DNA of 64,000 nucleotides from an uncultured Ferrimonas sp. Lineage in GTDB: Bacteria > Pseudomonadota > Gammaproteobacteria > Enterobacterales > Shewanellaceae. Made by a program: the position numbers and the translations under genes. The notes below the pieces were generated by a model, which saw nothing but the letters and a program-made list of their open reading frames with translations, searched no databases and was not told the DNA's origin. The DNA is taken from the NCBI RefSeq assembly GCF_947489035.1, contig NZ_CANLCI010000002.1, forward strand, positions 1-64,000. Direction: 5' to 3'. Shown piece after piece: positions 28,761 to 37,665 of this stretch; within the stretch, counting starts at the first letter, position 1, and every line of letters starts with the position of its first letter.

Positions 28761-28792
28761 AACAAGGCCAGCTCTATTGAGCTGGCCTTGTT
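28761..28792. terminator. Bidirectional terminator between the 151-aa gene and modA
   Basis: A perfect 14-bp stem AACAAGGCCAGCTC / GAGCTGGCCTTGTT with loop TATT, between converging genes. Confidence 0.8.
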
Positions 28793-28832
28793 GGTTTACG
28801 CCTTTTATCGGCTATCAAACCGGCGCGGTTTA

Positions 28833-29603
28833 TCAGCTGCGACAGCGTTGCAGCAGCGCGTCACCATCGACGGTTTGGGTCAGGTAACCGTTGGCTTGCA
28901 ACGGTTGCTCGGCTTGCACCACAAAGCGCAAAAACGCGCAGGCGTCGGCCATTGAGTGGGTTCGATTTAACACCACCGCTTGCTGCTCAATCGGCTGATA
29001 CCAACTCGGTGGCACCAGCCAGTATTCCGCGCCATTCACCTTGGCCGCTTTCAGGTGCGACAACGCCACCAAGCCCGCTTGGGCATTGCCGCTTTGCACA
29101 TATTGGTAGGCTTGCAAAACATTGCTGCCGCGCACCAGCGACGGCGGGTTTTGCGGTCGCAGTTTCGCCAGTGTTTGTTGGGCGGCCACCCCATAAGGGG
29201 CGGTGCGCGGGTTGGCTATGGCAAGGCGGCGATCCCATTGGCTCAGCAGCTGCTCGGCCGCCACTTGGCCGGGGCTCCAAAACGCCAACACGCCAGTGGC
29301 GTAGGTGATGCGGCTGCCGCTTTTGGCTTGCTGGTTTTGTTCCAGCAACTTCGGCCGCTCGATGTCGGCAGCAAAGAACAGATCGTAGGGGGCACCATGC
29401 AAAATCTGCGTGTACAACGCGCCCGTTGAGCCCGCCGAGATCTGCACCTTAACCCCAGTTTGCTGCTGATAATCCTGCGCCACTTCGGTTAAGGCTTGCT
29501 TAAAGTTAGCGGCTACCGCTACTCGCAATGATTGCGCTTGTGCCACCCCCGTAAGCGCCAGTGCACTGATAACCATTCCAATTGTTCGCCAACGTAGTGC
29601 CAT
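28833..29603 (-). CDS. modA: Molybdate-binding periplasmic protein ModA
   Basis: The 256-residue substrate-binding protein has a signal peptide ending VAQAQ. Next come SLRVAVAANF and ISAGSTGALYTQI, the ligand-binding Ser/Ala segments of ModA, and APYDLFFAAD. The ATG at 29603 gives the E. coli length (257); the open frame extends 57 codons further without protein-like sequence. It is on the same strand as modBC but separated from them by the dms locus, so it must be expressed on its own. Confidence 0.92.
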   Translation of the reverse strand: MALRWRTIGMVISALALTGVAQAQSLRVAVAANFKQALTEVAQDYQQQTGVKVQISAGSTGALYTQILHGAPYDLFFAADIERPKLLEQNQQAKSGSRITYATGVLAFWSPGQVAAEQLLSQWDRRLAIANPRTAPYGVAAQQTLAKLRPQNPPSLVRGSNVLQAYQYVQSGNAQAGLVALSHLKAAKVNGAEYWLVPPSWYQPIEQQAVVLNRTHSMADACAFLRFVVQAEQPLQANGYLTQTVDGDALLQRCRS

Positions 29604-29721
29604 CAACCGCTCTCTTTCCCAGATAAGAAGCCCCAGTGTAGGGACGCCACCCCAAAACTCTACCGCCAAACAGTAAAAAGTTTGTCCACCACACAGTTTT
29701 GGCAGTTGCCCCCACGTTGAT

Positions 29722-29928
29722 CTATACCAACCACAGGCCAACGGGAGAAAAACCATGAGCACGTTGATCAGCAATCACATTCAAGATCGCCGCCAGCAGC
29801 AGCGGCGCCAATACCACGAACGCCGGGATCAGGTACGGTTTGCCGATGACCAAGGCGATCGCCGCCGCCAGTGTCGGCGCCGCATCGACCGCGGCCAAAA
29901 TTGAACTGACGTATGCGATCAGCGGCAA
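29722..29928 (-). pseudogene. Possible remnant of a membrane protein gene
   Basis: A 68-codon open stretch whose translation is strongly hydrophobic, with two potential membrane helices (AAIALVIGKPYLIP and FVVLAPLLLAAILNVI). The only start is TTG, and the frame runs without a ribosome site up to the edge of the inserted element at 29946. The protein-like composition suggests the 3' end of a gene whose front was lost. The opposite strand has a 49-codon Arg/Gln-rich frame with a good ribosome site (GGGAG before 29755), so the call is uncertain. Confidence 0.3.
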
Positions 29929-29945
29929 CCGACGCCATAAAAAAA

Positions 29946-30547
29946 GGCTGTGTATTAGTTAACTGTTGGCGTTGCTGCGCAGTAGCTATTGTCGCCTGCG
30001 GCGAGCTTCGATGGCACTGCTTTCAAGTGGTTATGTCGCAGTGGCGACGGCACCCAAAGGGATTCTCCCTTTGGGTGCCCATTGCCTTAGCACAGCTCAA
30101 CTTTCGCTCCTTGCACTGCGCCATTCGGCACGGCATCGATGCGCCATCCATGGCTTAGCGATGCATTCGCCACATCCTGTTGCTCAACCTCATTTTGCAG
30201 TACACCGCTCAACGCTGTGATGCGGCAGTAAAGCCAGTGCGGCGTATCTGTCACGGCTAAGTCATCATCTGGCGGTGATAACTTTCTGCCGACTTGGTGA
30301 CGCCGAGTGCAGCCGTGATGGAGTAAAGCCGAAGGCAGGATGCCGTAGAGGCCAGTTAAGCCATGGATGGCGCATCTGGCCGTTGCTGTAACGTAATGCG
30401 GCGAAAACGAGGGGCTGTCGTCACCTCGGAGGCGCTCGGGATTGCAAAGGGGCTAGTCCCTTGCCCGCCGCCGGGCGGTCCCGGCAATGACCTTTATGCC
30501 GCAGCGGGTCATGCACAATAAGTTCAACAGCTCATTGGTACACAGCC
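29946..30547. mobile_element. MITE-like element, copy B (602 bp)
   Basis: The ends are imperfect inverted repeats of 23 bases: left starts GGCTGTGTATTAG, right ends TTGGTACACAGCC. AT-rich repeats flank it (TAAAAAAA left, ATAAAAAA right, the same with one A shifted). Inside are a perfect 14-bp hairpin at 30049-30079 and a perfect 20-bp inverted repeat, GATGCGCCATCCATGGCTTA at 30138-30157, against 30357-30376. No credible gene is present. Copy A lacks most of the right half. The right end sits against the A-tract of the RND operon terminator. Confidence 0.82.
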
Positions 30548-30551
30548 ATAA

Positions 30552-30575
30552 AAAAGCACCCTTGCGGGTGCTTTT
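30552..30575 (-). terminator. Terminator of the RND efflux operon
   Basis: AAAAGCACCC / GGGTGCTTTT with a TTGC loop, followed by a T-tract on the minus strand, 21 bases beyond the permease stop. Confidence 0.88.
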
Positions 30576-30596
30576 GGTGTCGGTTGCTCTGTGCCG

Positions 30597-33500
30597 TTAA
30601 CTGGCTTTGTCCATCAGCACCGTGTTGTCTTGTTGCAACTGCTGCTCCAGCTTGCGGCTAACAAATTCTGGGCTGTTGGTGTGGCGTGCCAGTAAGTGGT
30701 ACACCACTGGGATCACAAACAGGGTAAACAGGGTGGCAACGGTGATGCCGGTCATCACCACGACCCCAATCACAAACCGAGTTTCCGCCCCTGCGCCACT
30801 GGCCAGCACCAATGGAATGGCGCCAGCGGCGGTGGTAATGCCGGTCATCAAGATCGGTCGTAAGCGCGCCTGCGCCGCTTCAATGATCGCGTCTTCAAAC
30901 TTGCGGCCTTGATCCCGCAGCTGGTTAGCAAATTCAACAATCAAGATGCCGTTTTTGGCGGCGAGACCAATCAACATAATGATGCCAATTTGCGAGTAGA
31001 TATTGAGGCTTTGATCGGTGAAGTACAGCCCCAGCAAGGCACCAAAGGTGGCCAATGGCACCGTTAGCATGATCACCAGCGGGTGCACGTAGCTTTCGAA
31101 CTGCGCCGCCAGCACCAAGAACACCACCACCAGCGCCAAGGCAAACACGAACACAATGCCGGAGCCAGACTCTTGGTAATCCCGCGATGGGCCCTTGTAA
31201 GAGACCACCACTTCCTCTGGCAGCTGGCTGTCGACAACGCCGTTGAGGTAATCCAGCGCCTCACCCAAGGTGTAACCTTCGGCTAGGTTGGCTTCAATGG
31301 TGATCGCGCGCAGTCGGTTAAAGCGGTTTAACCGTGGCGCACTGGCGTACTCTTCAACGCTAACGAGGTTAGACAGTGGGATCAGCTCGCCGCTGCGCTC
31401 GGAGCGCACGTACAAGCCTTCCATGTCGCTGGCGTTGTTTTGCCGTTCGCGCTGACCTTCGATGATCACGTTGTACTCTTCGCCACGCTGCACAAAGGTG
31501 GTGACGTAACGCGAGCCGAGCATCGATTCCAACGTTGATCCGATATTGCGGATAGACACGCCGAGATCCGCCGCACGATCTTGGTCAATCTCAACCCGAA
31601 ACTGTGGCTTGGTTTCTTTGTAATCGTGATCGAGGCCAGTTAAGCCTGGGTTCGTACGCGCGGCAGCCAATAAGGTATCGCGCCACTGGGCCAGCTCTTC
31701 ATAGGTGCCGCCGCCAAGCACAAACTGCACCGGCTTGCCGACCCCCCGGCCAAAGGCTTGGCGCATTACAGGGAAGGCCCGCACCCCAGCCAGATCGCTT
31801 AAGCGTTTGCGGATATCGGCAATAATGGCGTTGGCTGGGCGACGTTCCGACCAATCGGCCAGATTGATAATGGCCATGCCACCAGAGAAATCGGCGGTGT
31901 TGCCAAAGCCACGAGGGGCGCGGATCAGCAGGCGCTGAATTTCGCCCGAGTCCACCAGTGGCATCAGGCGGAACTCCACTTCGTTCATGTATTCCGAGAT
32001 CTGCTCGAAGGTGGCCCCTTCTGGGCCACTGACCATCACAAACATCGAGCCCCGATCCTCACGGGGGCTGAATTCGCTTGGCAGCTTGTTCACTAACCAC
32101 GCCGATCCGGCAAACGCGGCCACAATCAGCCCCGCCACCAACCACGGCTGCCCAACCCATTGCTGTAAGGCGCGGCGATAATGTGCCTTAACCACATCCA
32201 AACCCGCGTCTATCTTGCGGCTCAGCCACGGCTCTTTTTCAACCGGCTTAAGGATGTTGGCGCCCATCATTGGGCTGAGGGTTAACGCCGTAAGCGACGA
32301 CAGCAACACCGCGCTGCTCATGGCGATGGAGAACTCACGGAACAGCTTGCCCAAATCCCCTTCGAGGAAGCCAATCGGCAGGAACACCGCGATCAACACC
32401 AAGGTGGTGGCGACAATGGCGAACCCCACTTGGCGGGCCCCTAAAAACGCGGCTTTGAGCGGTGGCTCGCCCAGCTCAATGCGACGGTGGATGTTTTCCA
32501 ACATCACAATGGCGTCGTCCACCACCATGCCGATGGCCAAGATCATCGCCAGCAGCGTCAGTAAGTTGATGGAGTAACCCAGCGCGTACAACACAATAAA
32601 GGTGCCGATCAGCGATACCGGTACGGTTAAGGCGGGGATCAACATGGCGCGCACGCTGCCAAGGAACAGGAAGATCACCAGTACCACCAGCCCCATGGCG
32701 ATAAACAAGGTGCTGTAAACCTCGTCAACCGAGGCTTGAATGAAGACGGAGGAATCGTATGAATGGGCGATGTGCATGCCCGAAGGCAGCGTCTGGTTCA
32801 GTTGCTCCACCAGCGCATTAACCCCCTGCGCCACGGCTAAGGTGTTGGCGGTTGACTGGCGGGTAATGCCGATGCCGATCATGTCTTGCTGGTTGCCACG
32901 GAAAGTAATGCGTTCCTCTTCCGAGCCCAGCTCCACTCGCGCCACATCGGCTAAGCGGATCCGGTACCCATCGGCGCTGTTGCCCACAACCAGCTTGGCA
33001 AAATCTTCCGGTTCAACGTAGCTGCGCTGCACTCGTACCGAGAACAGGCGCGACTTAGACTCTAAGTAACCGGCGGGCAGCTCTACGTTTTCGCTGCGTA
33101 AGGCCGATTCAATGTCACCTACGGTTAAGCCCCGCGCCGCCAGCTTCTGCCGATCAACCCAGATCCGAACCGCGTACTCTTTGGCGCCACCAAGGTATAC
33201 GTTAGCAACGCCGTCCAGCACCGAGAATCGATCTTGCAGGTAGCGTTTGGCAAAGTCCGTCAGCTCAATGGAATTAAGCCGATCCGACTCTAGGTTGAGC
33301 CACATGATCACCTCGGAGCTGCCAGAGGCTTTGTTTACCTCCGGTGGATCCGCTTCCTCAGGCAGGTTATCTAAGATCCGCGCAATCCGATCTCGCACAT
33401 CGTTGGCGGCGGCGTCGATGTCGCGGCCAATATCAAACTCCAACGTTACCGACGAACGGCCATCGCGACTGGATGAGATGATGTCGCGGATCCCTTCAAT

Positions 33501-33719
33501 GCCCGAGACTCGATCTTCCACAATGCGGGTAATGCGGCTCTCAACAATCACCGCCGAGGCGCCGTTGTAGTTGGTACTGATCTCCACTACCGGTGGATCA
33601 ATACTGGGGTATTCGCGCAGCGGCAACTTATCAAACGCCACCAGCCCGAACGCGATGATCAACAGGGACAGTACCGAGGCAAATACCGGTCGGCGAACTG
33701 ACAGATCAGAAATCACCAT
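30597..33719 (-). CDS. RND-family (HAE-1) efflux permease
   Basis: This 1040-residue inner-membrane proton antiporter pumps hydrophobic or amphiphilic compounds. It shows the AcrB-type plan of 12 helices and two large periplasmic loops. The N-terminus SDLSVRRPVFASVLSLL is typical. Helix 4 has MILAIGMVVDDAIVMLENI, with the two Asp of the proton relay, and the second half has LIGLAAKNGILIVEFA with the relay Lys. It starts immediately after the adaptor stop with no gap. No outer-membrane channel gene is adjacent, so a shared TolC is likely. Substrates cannot be predicted. Confidence 0.93.
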   Translation of the reverse strand: MVISDLSVRRPVFASVLSLLIIAFGLVAFDKLPLREYPSIDPPVVEISTNYNGASAVIVESRITRIVEDRVSGIEGIRDIISSSRDGRSSVTLEFDIGRDIDAAANDVRDRIARILDNLPEEADPPEVNKASGSSEVIMWLNLESDRLNSIELTDFAKRYLQDRFSVLDGVANVYLGGAKEYAVRIWVDRQKLAARGLTVGDIESALRSENVELPAGYLESKSRLFSVRVQRSYVEPEDFAKLVVGNSADGYRIRLADVARVELGSEEERITFRGNQQDMIGIGITRQSTANTLAVAQGVNALVEQLNQTLPSGMHIAHSYDSSVFIQASVDEVYSTLFIAMGLVVLVIFLFLGSVRAMLIPALTVPVSLIGTFIVLYALGYSINLLTLLAMILAIGMVVDDAIVMLENIHRRIELGEPPLKAAFLGARQVGFAIVATTLVLIAVFLPIGFLEGDLGKLFREFSIAMSSAVLLSSLTALTLSPMMGANILKPVEKEPWLSRKIDAGLDVVKAHYRRALQQWVGQPWLVAGLIVAAFAGSAWLVNKLPSEFSPREDRGSMFVMVSGPEGATFEQISEYMNEVEFRLMPLVDSGEIQRLLIRAPRGFGNTADFSGGMAIINLADWSERRPANAIIADIRKRLSDLAGVRAFPVMRQAFGRGVGKPVQFVLGGGTYEELAQWRDTLLAAARTNPGLTGLDHDYKETKPQFRVEIDQDRAADLGVSIRNIGSTLESMLGSRYVTTFVQRGEEYNVIIEGQRERQNNASDMEGLYVRSERSGELIPLSNLVSVEEYASAPRLNRFNRLRAITIEANLAEGYTLGEALDYLNGVVDSQLPEEVVVSYKGPSRDYQESGSGIVFVFALALVVVFLVLAAQFESYVHPLVIMLTVPLATFGALLGLYFTDQSLNIYSQIGIIMLIGLAAKNGILIVEFANQLRDQGRKFEDAIIEAAQARLRPILMTGITTAAGAIPLVLASGAGAETRFVIGVVVMTGITVATLFTLFVIPVVYHLLARHTNSPEFVSRKLEQQLQQDNTVLMDKAS

Positions 33720-34790
33720 TTAACTGGCCTCCTGATAGCTGAAGTTTTCCTTCTCACGCGCGGTCACCGTTTGGCCTGGGCGCACTCGTTGTGCCCCTCG
33801 GGTGATCACCATTTCGCCCGTCTCTAAGCCGGTTTCCACTTCCACCCAGCCTCGTTGGCGGCTGCCAATGGTGATCTCTTTTTCCACCACTTTGCCATCG
33901 GCCACCACAAACACATACTGGCGGTTCTGGCGTGGAATGATCGCTTCTTCTGGCACGATGTTGCTTTGCCGTTCATCGACGGTCAGCTTTAGGGTCATCA
34001 ACATGCCCGGGCGCAGCAGCTGCGCTTGGTTCGGTAACTTGGCACGCACCACCACCGCACGGGTGCTGGGATCCACACGGCTATCAATGCTGGCTACGGT
34101 GCCAGCAAAGGGTTGGGTAAAGGCCGCGGAATAAGCGGCAATGGGGCTGCCGGGACGCAGTTCATTGAGGTAACGTTCTGGCACTGGGAAGTCCAGATTC
34201 ACCACCGAGATATCATCCAAGGTGCTGATCTGGGTATTGGGGCTAACCAAGGCGCCGGTGCTGATGTTGCGAAAGCCCAACACCCCAGTAAAAGGGGCTC
34301 GGATGTAGCGCGCTTCCACTTCGGCTTCGTTTTGCGCCACCACCGCCGCGGCCACATCAATGGCGGTGCGGATTTTATCCAGTTCGTTACTGGCGACGGT
34401 TTTGCTTTTTACCAAGCCTTCAATCCGGCTGAATTCGCGCTGCTGCTCAATCAGGTTGGCTTTGGCGGCGGTCAGTTTCGCGTCTTGTTCGGAGTGGTTT
34501 AAGGTCACCAACAGCTGATCTTTACGTACGTTGTCGCCATCGTCGAAATGGATCTGCGCAACGCGTTCGGTCACTTTGGCCGCCAGCTGCACCGATTCTC
34601 GTGCTTTTACGGTGCCCAAGGCTTCCACTTGTCGCTGCCACTGGGTTTGCGTTACCGGCGCCACCACCACACTGATGCTACCACCCCTGCGTTGTTGGCC
34701 ATCCTTGCTCTCACTGCCCTGTTCTTTGTAATAGATGCTGCCGCCCAATGCGGCTGCTAGCACTACTGCGAAAATCGCCGTCTTCTTCAT
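33720..34790 (-). CDS. RND efflux periplasmic adaptor (MFP)
   Basis: This 356-residue membrane fusion protein has an N-terminal signal or anchor (FAVVLAAALGGSIYY), a lipoyl half (VEALGTVKARESVQLAAKV), a coiled-coil hairpin around residues 100-160, the second lipoyl half (RAPFTGVLGFRNI), a beta-barrel and a membrane-proximal domain (EKEITIGSRQRGWVEV). It is the first gene of a two-gene operon with the RND permease; stop and next start are directly abutting (TAA-ATG). Confidence 0.92.
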   Translation of the reverse strand: MKKTAIFAVVLAAALGGSIYYKEQGSESKDGQQRRGGSISVVVAPVTQTQWQRQVEALGTVKARESVQLAAKVTERVAQIHFDDGDNVRKDQLLVTLNHSEQDAKLTAAKANLIEQQREFSRIEGLVKSKTVASNELDKIRTAIDVAAAVVAQNEAEVEARYIRAPFTGVLGFRNISTGALVSPNTQISTLDDISVVNLDFPVPERYLNELRPGSPIAAYSAAFTQPFAGTVASIDSRVDPSTRAVVVRAKLPNQAQLLRPGMLMTLKLTVDERQSNIVPEEAIIPRQNRQYVFVVADGKVVEKEITIGSRQRGWVEVETGLETGEMVITRGAQRVRPGQTVTAREKENFSYQEAS

Positions 34791-34911
34791 GGGTGTAGGT
34801 CCTTATGTTAGCTGCCCACAGTCTACTGCTCCCTGTCACCGGCACAATTGGCTTTTTACAAACATTTACAAGGTTTTCACTGATCGCCAAGGTAATGGCC
34901 GGGGCAACAAA

Positions 34912-34938
34912 AAAGGCCGCTTCAACGAAGCGGCCTTT
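34912..34938 (-). terminator. Terminator of the dapA-bamC operon
   Basis: AAAGGCCGCTTC / GAAGCGGCCTTT around a 3-nt loop, followed by six T on the minus strand, 31 bases beyond the bamC stop. Confidence 0.88.
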
Positions 34939-34969
34939 CACCTAAATAACGGCCTTACTAAAGGAGAAG

Positions 34970-36052
34970 TTACAGGTCTTTCAACTCTTTTTTCACCAGC
35001 TCACGGAAGGTATTGCCCATGGCGGTGATCTGCTCTGCCGATAACGGTTGCGCGTCATTATCGAAGAAAGTCACCGAGGTGGTCGCGCCGTTCTCAACCA
35101 GTTTCACCTGATATGGGCCATCTTCCAGCGGCAAGGTTTCGCTGCCGCCCCACAGGTTGTCCCAAAAACCGCTGTTTTGGCTGAACTCAACGAACAGGGT
35201 GCCAAGCTGACGATCCATATCGCGGATCTGGAAGCCCATCACCGGCAGCAGCTTCTGCATTCGGCTCCACACTTGCTCAATTGGCGCTTGCGCGATGTAA
35301 GCGCTGTTGCCGTCGCTGTCGAAGCCCAGTTCGCTGTTAAAGCCACGGCCATTGGCCAGTTGCTTCGCTTTTTGCTGCTTGGTGCGTTCGAAGTTCAGGT
35401 AGCTGATGGCGCCATTTAGCATGTCGATGGCGTAACGGCGCTTATCGGCGTCGGTTAGGACAATCTCTTCATCAATGTCGTTTAAGCCCTCTTCATGCGC
35501 CAGCACGCTGATGGTGATCGAACCGGAACGGCCGTGATCTTTAATCGCCACATCAAATTGGTAACGCTGGCGCACTTTGTACACCTGCTCACGCCACCAC
35601 GATTTGCCCACCACCTCTTGTTCTTCAATCCAATCGGTGCTGATGACGCCGTTGCTGTTTGATGCCACGGCAATCTTACGCATGGTGAGGTAACCCAACA
35701 GCGCTTCGTTGATGTCGGAGGATAAGCTGCGATCGTCGTCGTTGCTTTCCACCAGCACGGTGATGCTGTCGGTGCCATCTTGCAAACGGGTGCCCGGTGC
35801 CAGCGGCAAAACCTGCAACGGCGGACGCACATCAATCCGTTGGCCGATTAAGCTGCTATCGGCGTTGGGGCCCAATTTAGGGATATCAAATTGGCGATCA
35901 TAATTTGGCTGTTGCAACGATCCTGGGATCTGCAATTGGCTGCCGCTGGTGGCGTGTTCATATTCAAAACCGCCACTGGCCTGTCGACGCTCTAGTGGGG
36001 TAGAACAACCCACCAATGCCAGCACCGTCAGTGCCACAAGACTCCGTTTCAT
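34970..36052 (-). CDS. bamC: Outer membrane assembly lipoprotein BamC
   Basis: The 360-residue lipoprotein belongs to the BAM complex that inserts beta-barrel proteins. The lipobox is LVGC with Cys16. A flexible N-terminal segment (about 20-90, rich in P/G/Q) that contacts BamD is followed by two helix-grip domains. YEHATSG and LPPLQVLP-like text in the linker are family features. GAGGGAAA precedes the ATG. It follows dapA by nine bases, the conserved dapA-bamC operon of gammaproteobacteria. Confidence 0.9.
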   Translation of the reverse strand: MKRSLVALTVLALVGCSTPLERRQASGGFEYEHATSGSQLQIPGSLQQPNYDRQFDIPKLGPNADSSLIGQRIDVRPPLQVLPLAPGTRLQDGTDSITVLVESNDDDRSLSSDINEALLGYLTMRKIAVASNSNGVISTDWIEEQEVVGKSWWREQVYKVRQRYQFDVAIKDHGRSGSITISVLAHEEGLNDIDEEIVLTDADKRRYAIDMLNGAISYLNFERTKQQKAKQLANGRGFNSELGFDSDGNSAYIAQAPIEQVWSRMQKLLPVMGFQIRDMDRQLGTLFVEFSQNSGFWDNLWGGSETLPLEDGPYQVKLVENGATTSVTFFDNDAQPLSAEQITAMGNTFRELVKKELKDL

Positions 36053-36061
36053 TCGTTTCCC

Positions 36062-36940
36062 TCAAACTTGCTCAGACGCATGCAGCGCCTGACGCACAAT
36101 ATCTTTAGTGTTATTAGTTGGTGCCATTAGCGGCAAACGATAGTGGGTTGCAGCAACCGCGCCTACGGCTTCTACCGCCCATTTCACTGGCACTGGATTC
36201 GCTTCCACAAACAGCGCGTGGTACAGCGGCGCCAATTGCGTATTCCAGTGTCGTGCCTTGGCGATGTCACCGGCTAAGCTGGCATCACACAGGGCTTTAA
36301 ACAGGGCTGGGCGCACGTTGTTGGTGACCGAAATCACCCCATCACCGCCGCTCAGCATAAAGGCCATTGCGGTTGGATCGTCACCAGACAACAGCAGGAA
36401 GTCATCGCCGCAGGCGGCTCGTAACGGCGTTACCCGCGACAGATCACCGGTGGCGTCCTTGATACCTATGATGTTGTTTACGCGACTAAGTTCCGCAACG
36501 GTGTCATTTGCCAGATCGCAGCAGGTGCGGCCCGGGACGTTGTAGAGGATCTGGGGGGTGTTGGTCACCGCAGCAATGGCACGGTAGTGGGCGATCAACC
36601 CCGCTTGGCTGGGCTTGTTGTAGTAAGGGGTAACGCTCAGCATCGCCGCCACCCCAATGTTATCCAACGCCTTGGTCATGGCAATCGCATCGGCGGTGTT
36701 GTTGCTGCCGCTGCCTGCAATTACGGGAATGCGTCCATTTACCGCTGCAACGGTGGCTTGCACCACTTGCAACTGTTCATCTTTGGATAAGGTGGCCGAC
36801 TCGCCGGTGGTGCCGTTGGCAACAATGGCATCGGTACCCTGTTCAATATGAAACTCAACCAATTGGGCTAAGCCGTCAAAATCCACTGAACCATCAGCGT
36901 GCATCGGCGTTATCAGCGCTACTAAACTTCCGCGAAACAT
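36062..36940 (-). CDS. dapA: 4-hydroxy-tetrahydrodipicolinate synthase DapA
   Basis: This enzyme condenses pyruvate with aspartate semialdehyde in lysine and diaminopimelate synthesis. With the ATG at 36940 (GGGGAAAG upstream) the protein has 292 residues, exactly the E. coli length. The active site is visible: Schiff-base Lys161 ([12 protein letters not shown]), Tyr133 (YNVPGRTC) and the pyruvate-binding GTTGES at 43-48. The open frame continues 44 codons upstream without support. It is divergent from gcvR. Confidence 0.95.
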   Translation of the reverse strand: MFRGSLVALITPMHADGSVDFDGLAQLVEFHIEQGTDAIVANGTTGESATLSKDEQLQVVQATVAAVNGRIPVIAGSGSNNTADAIAMTKALDNIGVAAMLSVTPYYNKPSQAGLIAHYRAIAAVTNTPQILYNVPGRTCCDLANDTVAELSRVNNIIGIKDATGDLSRVTPLRAACGDDFLLLSGDDPTAMAFMLSGGDGVISVTNNVRPALFKALCDASLAGDIAKARHWNTQLAPLYHALFVEANPVPVKWAVEAVGAVAATHYRLPLMAPTNNTKDIVRQALHASEQV

Positions 36941-37109
36941 GTTTTCTTTCCCCGCAATATAAGCCAGCAATACTACTGACCACACTGCCTTAAAACAAGG
37001 GAACCAACTTTGAAAACAAGTTGTGATAGCATAGCCGCCACTTTCTATATCATCATCAGCCCTAGCAACCACTTAGCGTTGCCTGCGGGTCTGTTACAAA
37101 GGTCTGAGT

Positions 37110-37640
37110 ATGAGTCACTTTTTGGCGATAACCGCCATGGGCACCGATCGCCCTGGTATTGTGTATGAACTGGCCAAACTGACCTCCGGTTGCGATTGCG
37201 ACATCATCGACAGCCGAGTCGCGATTTTTGGTAATGAATTCACTTTAATCATGCTGGTTGGTGGCGAATACGGTGCCATCGCTCGGTTAGAAACCGAGCT
37301 GCCGGTGCAAGCGGCGGCGCTGGATTTAATGACCATCTGTAAGCGCACCTCGCGCCACTCCGCCAAGAAATACATCGCCCGCATTGCGGTTCGATTTGAT
37401 GGCGAAGATAAGCGTGGCACCATGCGCGCCATTACCGAATTCTTAGCGGATCGCGAACTGAGCTTATCTGGCTTCAGCTCCCACGCGGATAAAGACGAAG
37501 GCACCACCGGCGTGCAGCAGGTTGAAGTGCGCATTGCCGTTACCGCCCACGTTGATCTGAACGCCATCGAGCGCGATCTGACTAAGTTGGCCAACAAAAT
37601 TGGCTTGCGCTGCACCATCAGCCGCATGGAAAACCAGTAA
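37110..37640 (+). CDS. gcvR: GcvR-type glycine cleavage regulator (two ACT domains)
   Basis: The 176-residue protein has two ACT domains (about 5-80 and 90-170), the first opening with LAITAMGTDRPGIVYELA. E. coli GcvR binds glycine and blocks the activator GcvA of the glycine cleavage operon. The gcvR-bcp order opposite dapA is the same as in E. coli, which supports the name. AAAGGT precedes the ATG. No DNA-binding domain is present, so it acts through protein contact. Confidence 0.88.
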   Translation: MSHFLAITAMGTDRPGIVYELAKLTSGCDCDIIDSRVAIFGNEFTLIMLVGGEYGAIARLETELPVQAAALDLMTICKRTSRHSAKKYIARIAVRFDGEDKRGTMRAITEFLADRELSLSGFSSHADKDEGTTGVQQVEVRIAVTAHVDLNAIERDLTKLANKIGLRCTISRMENQ

Positions 37641-37665
37641 CCGTAACTCATCAGGAAGGGACGCA

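Noticed and set aside
29755-29904. 49-codon plus-strand frame with a good GGGAG ribosome site
   Set aside because: Arg/Gln-rich translation looks like the complement of a hydrophobic sequence; not enough to call a gene.
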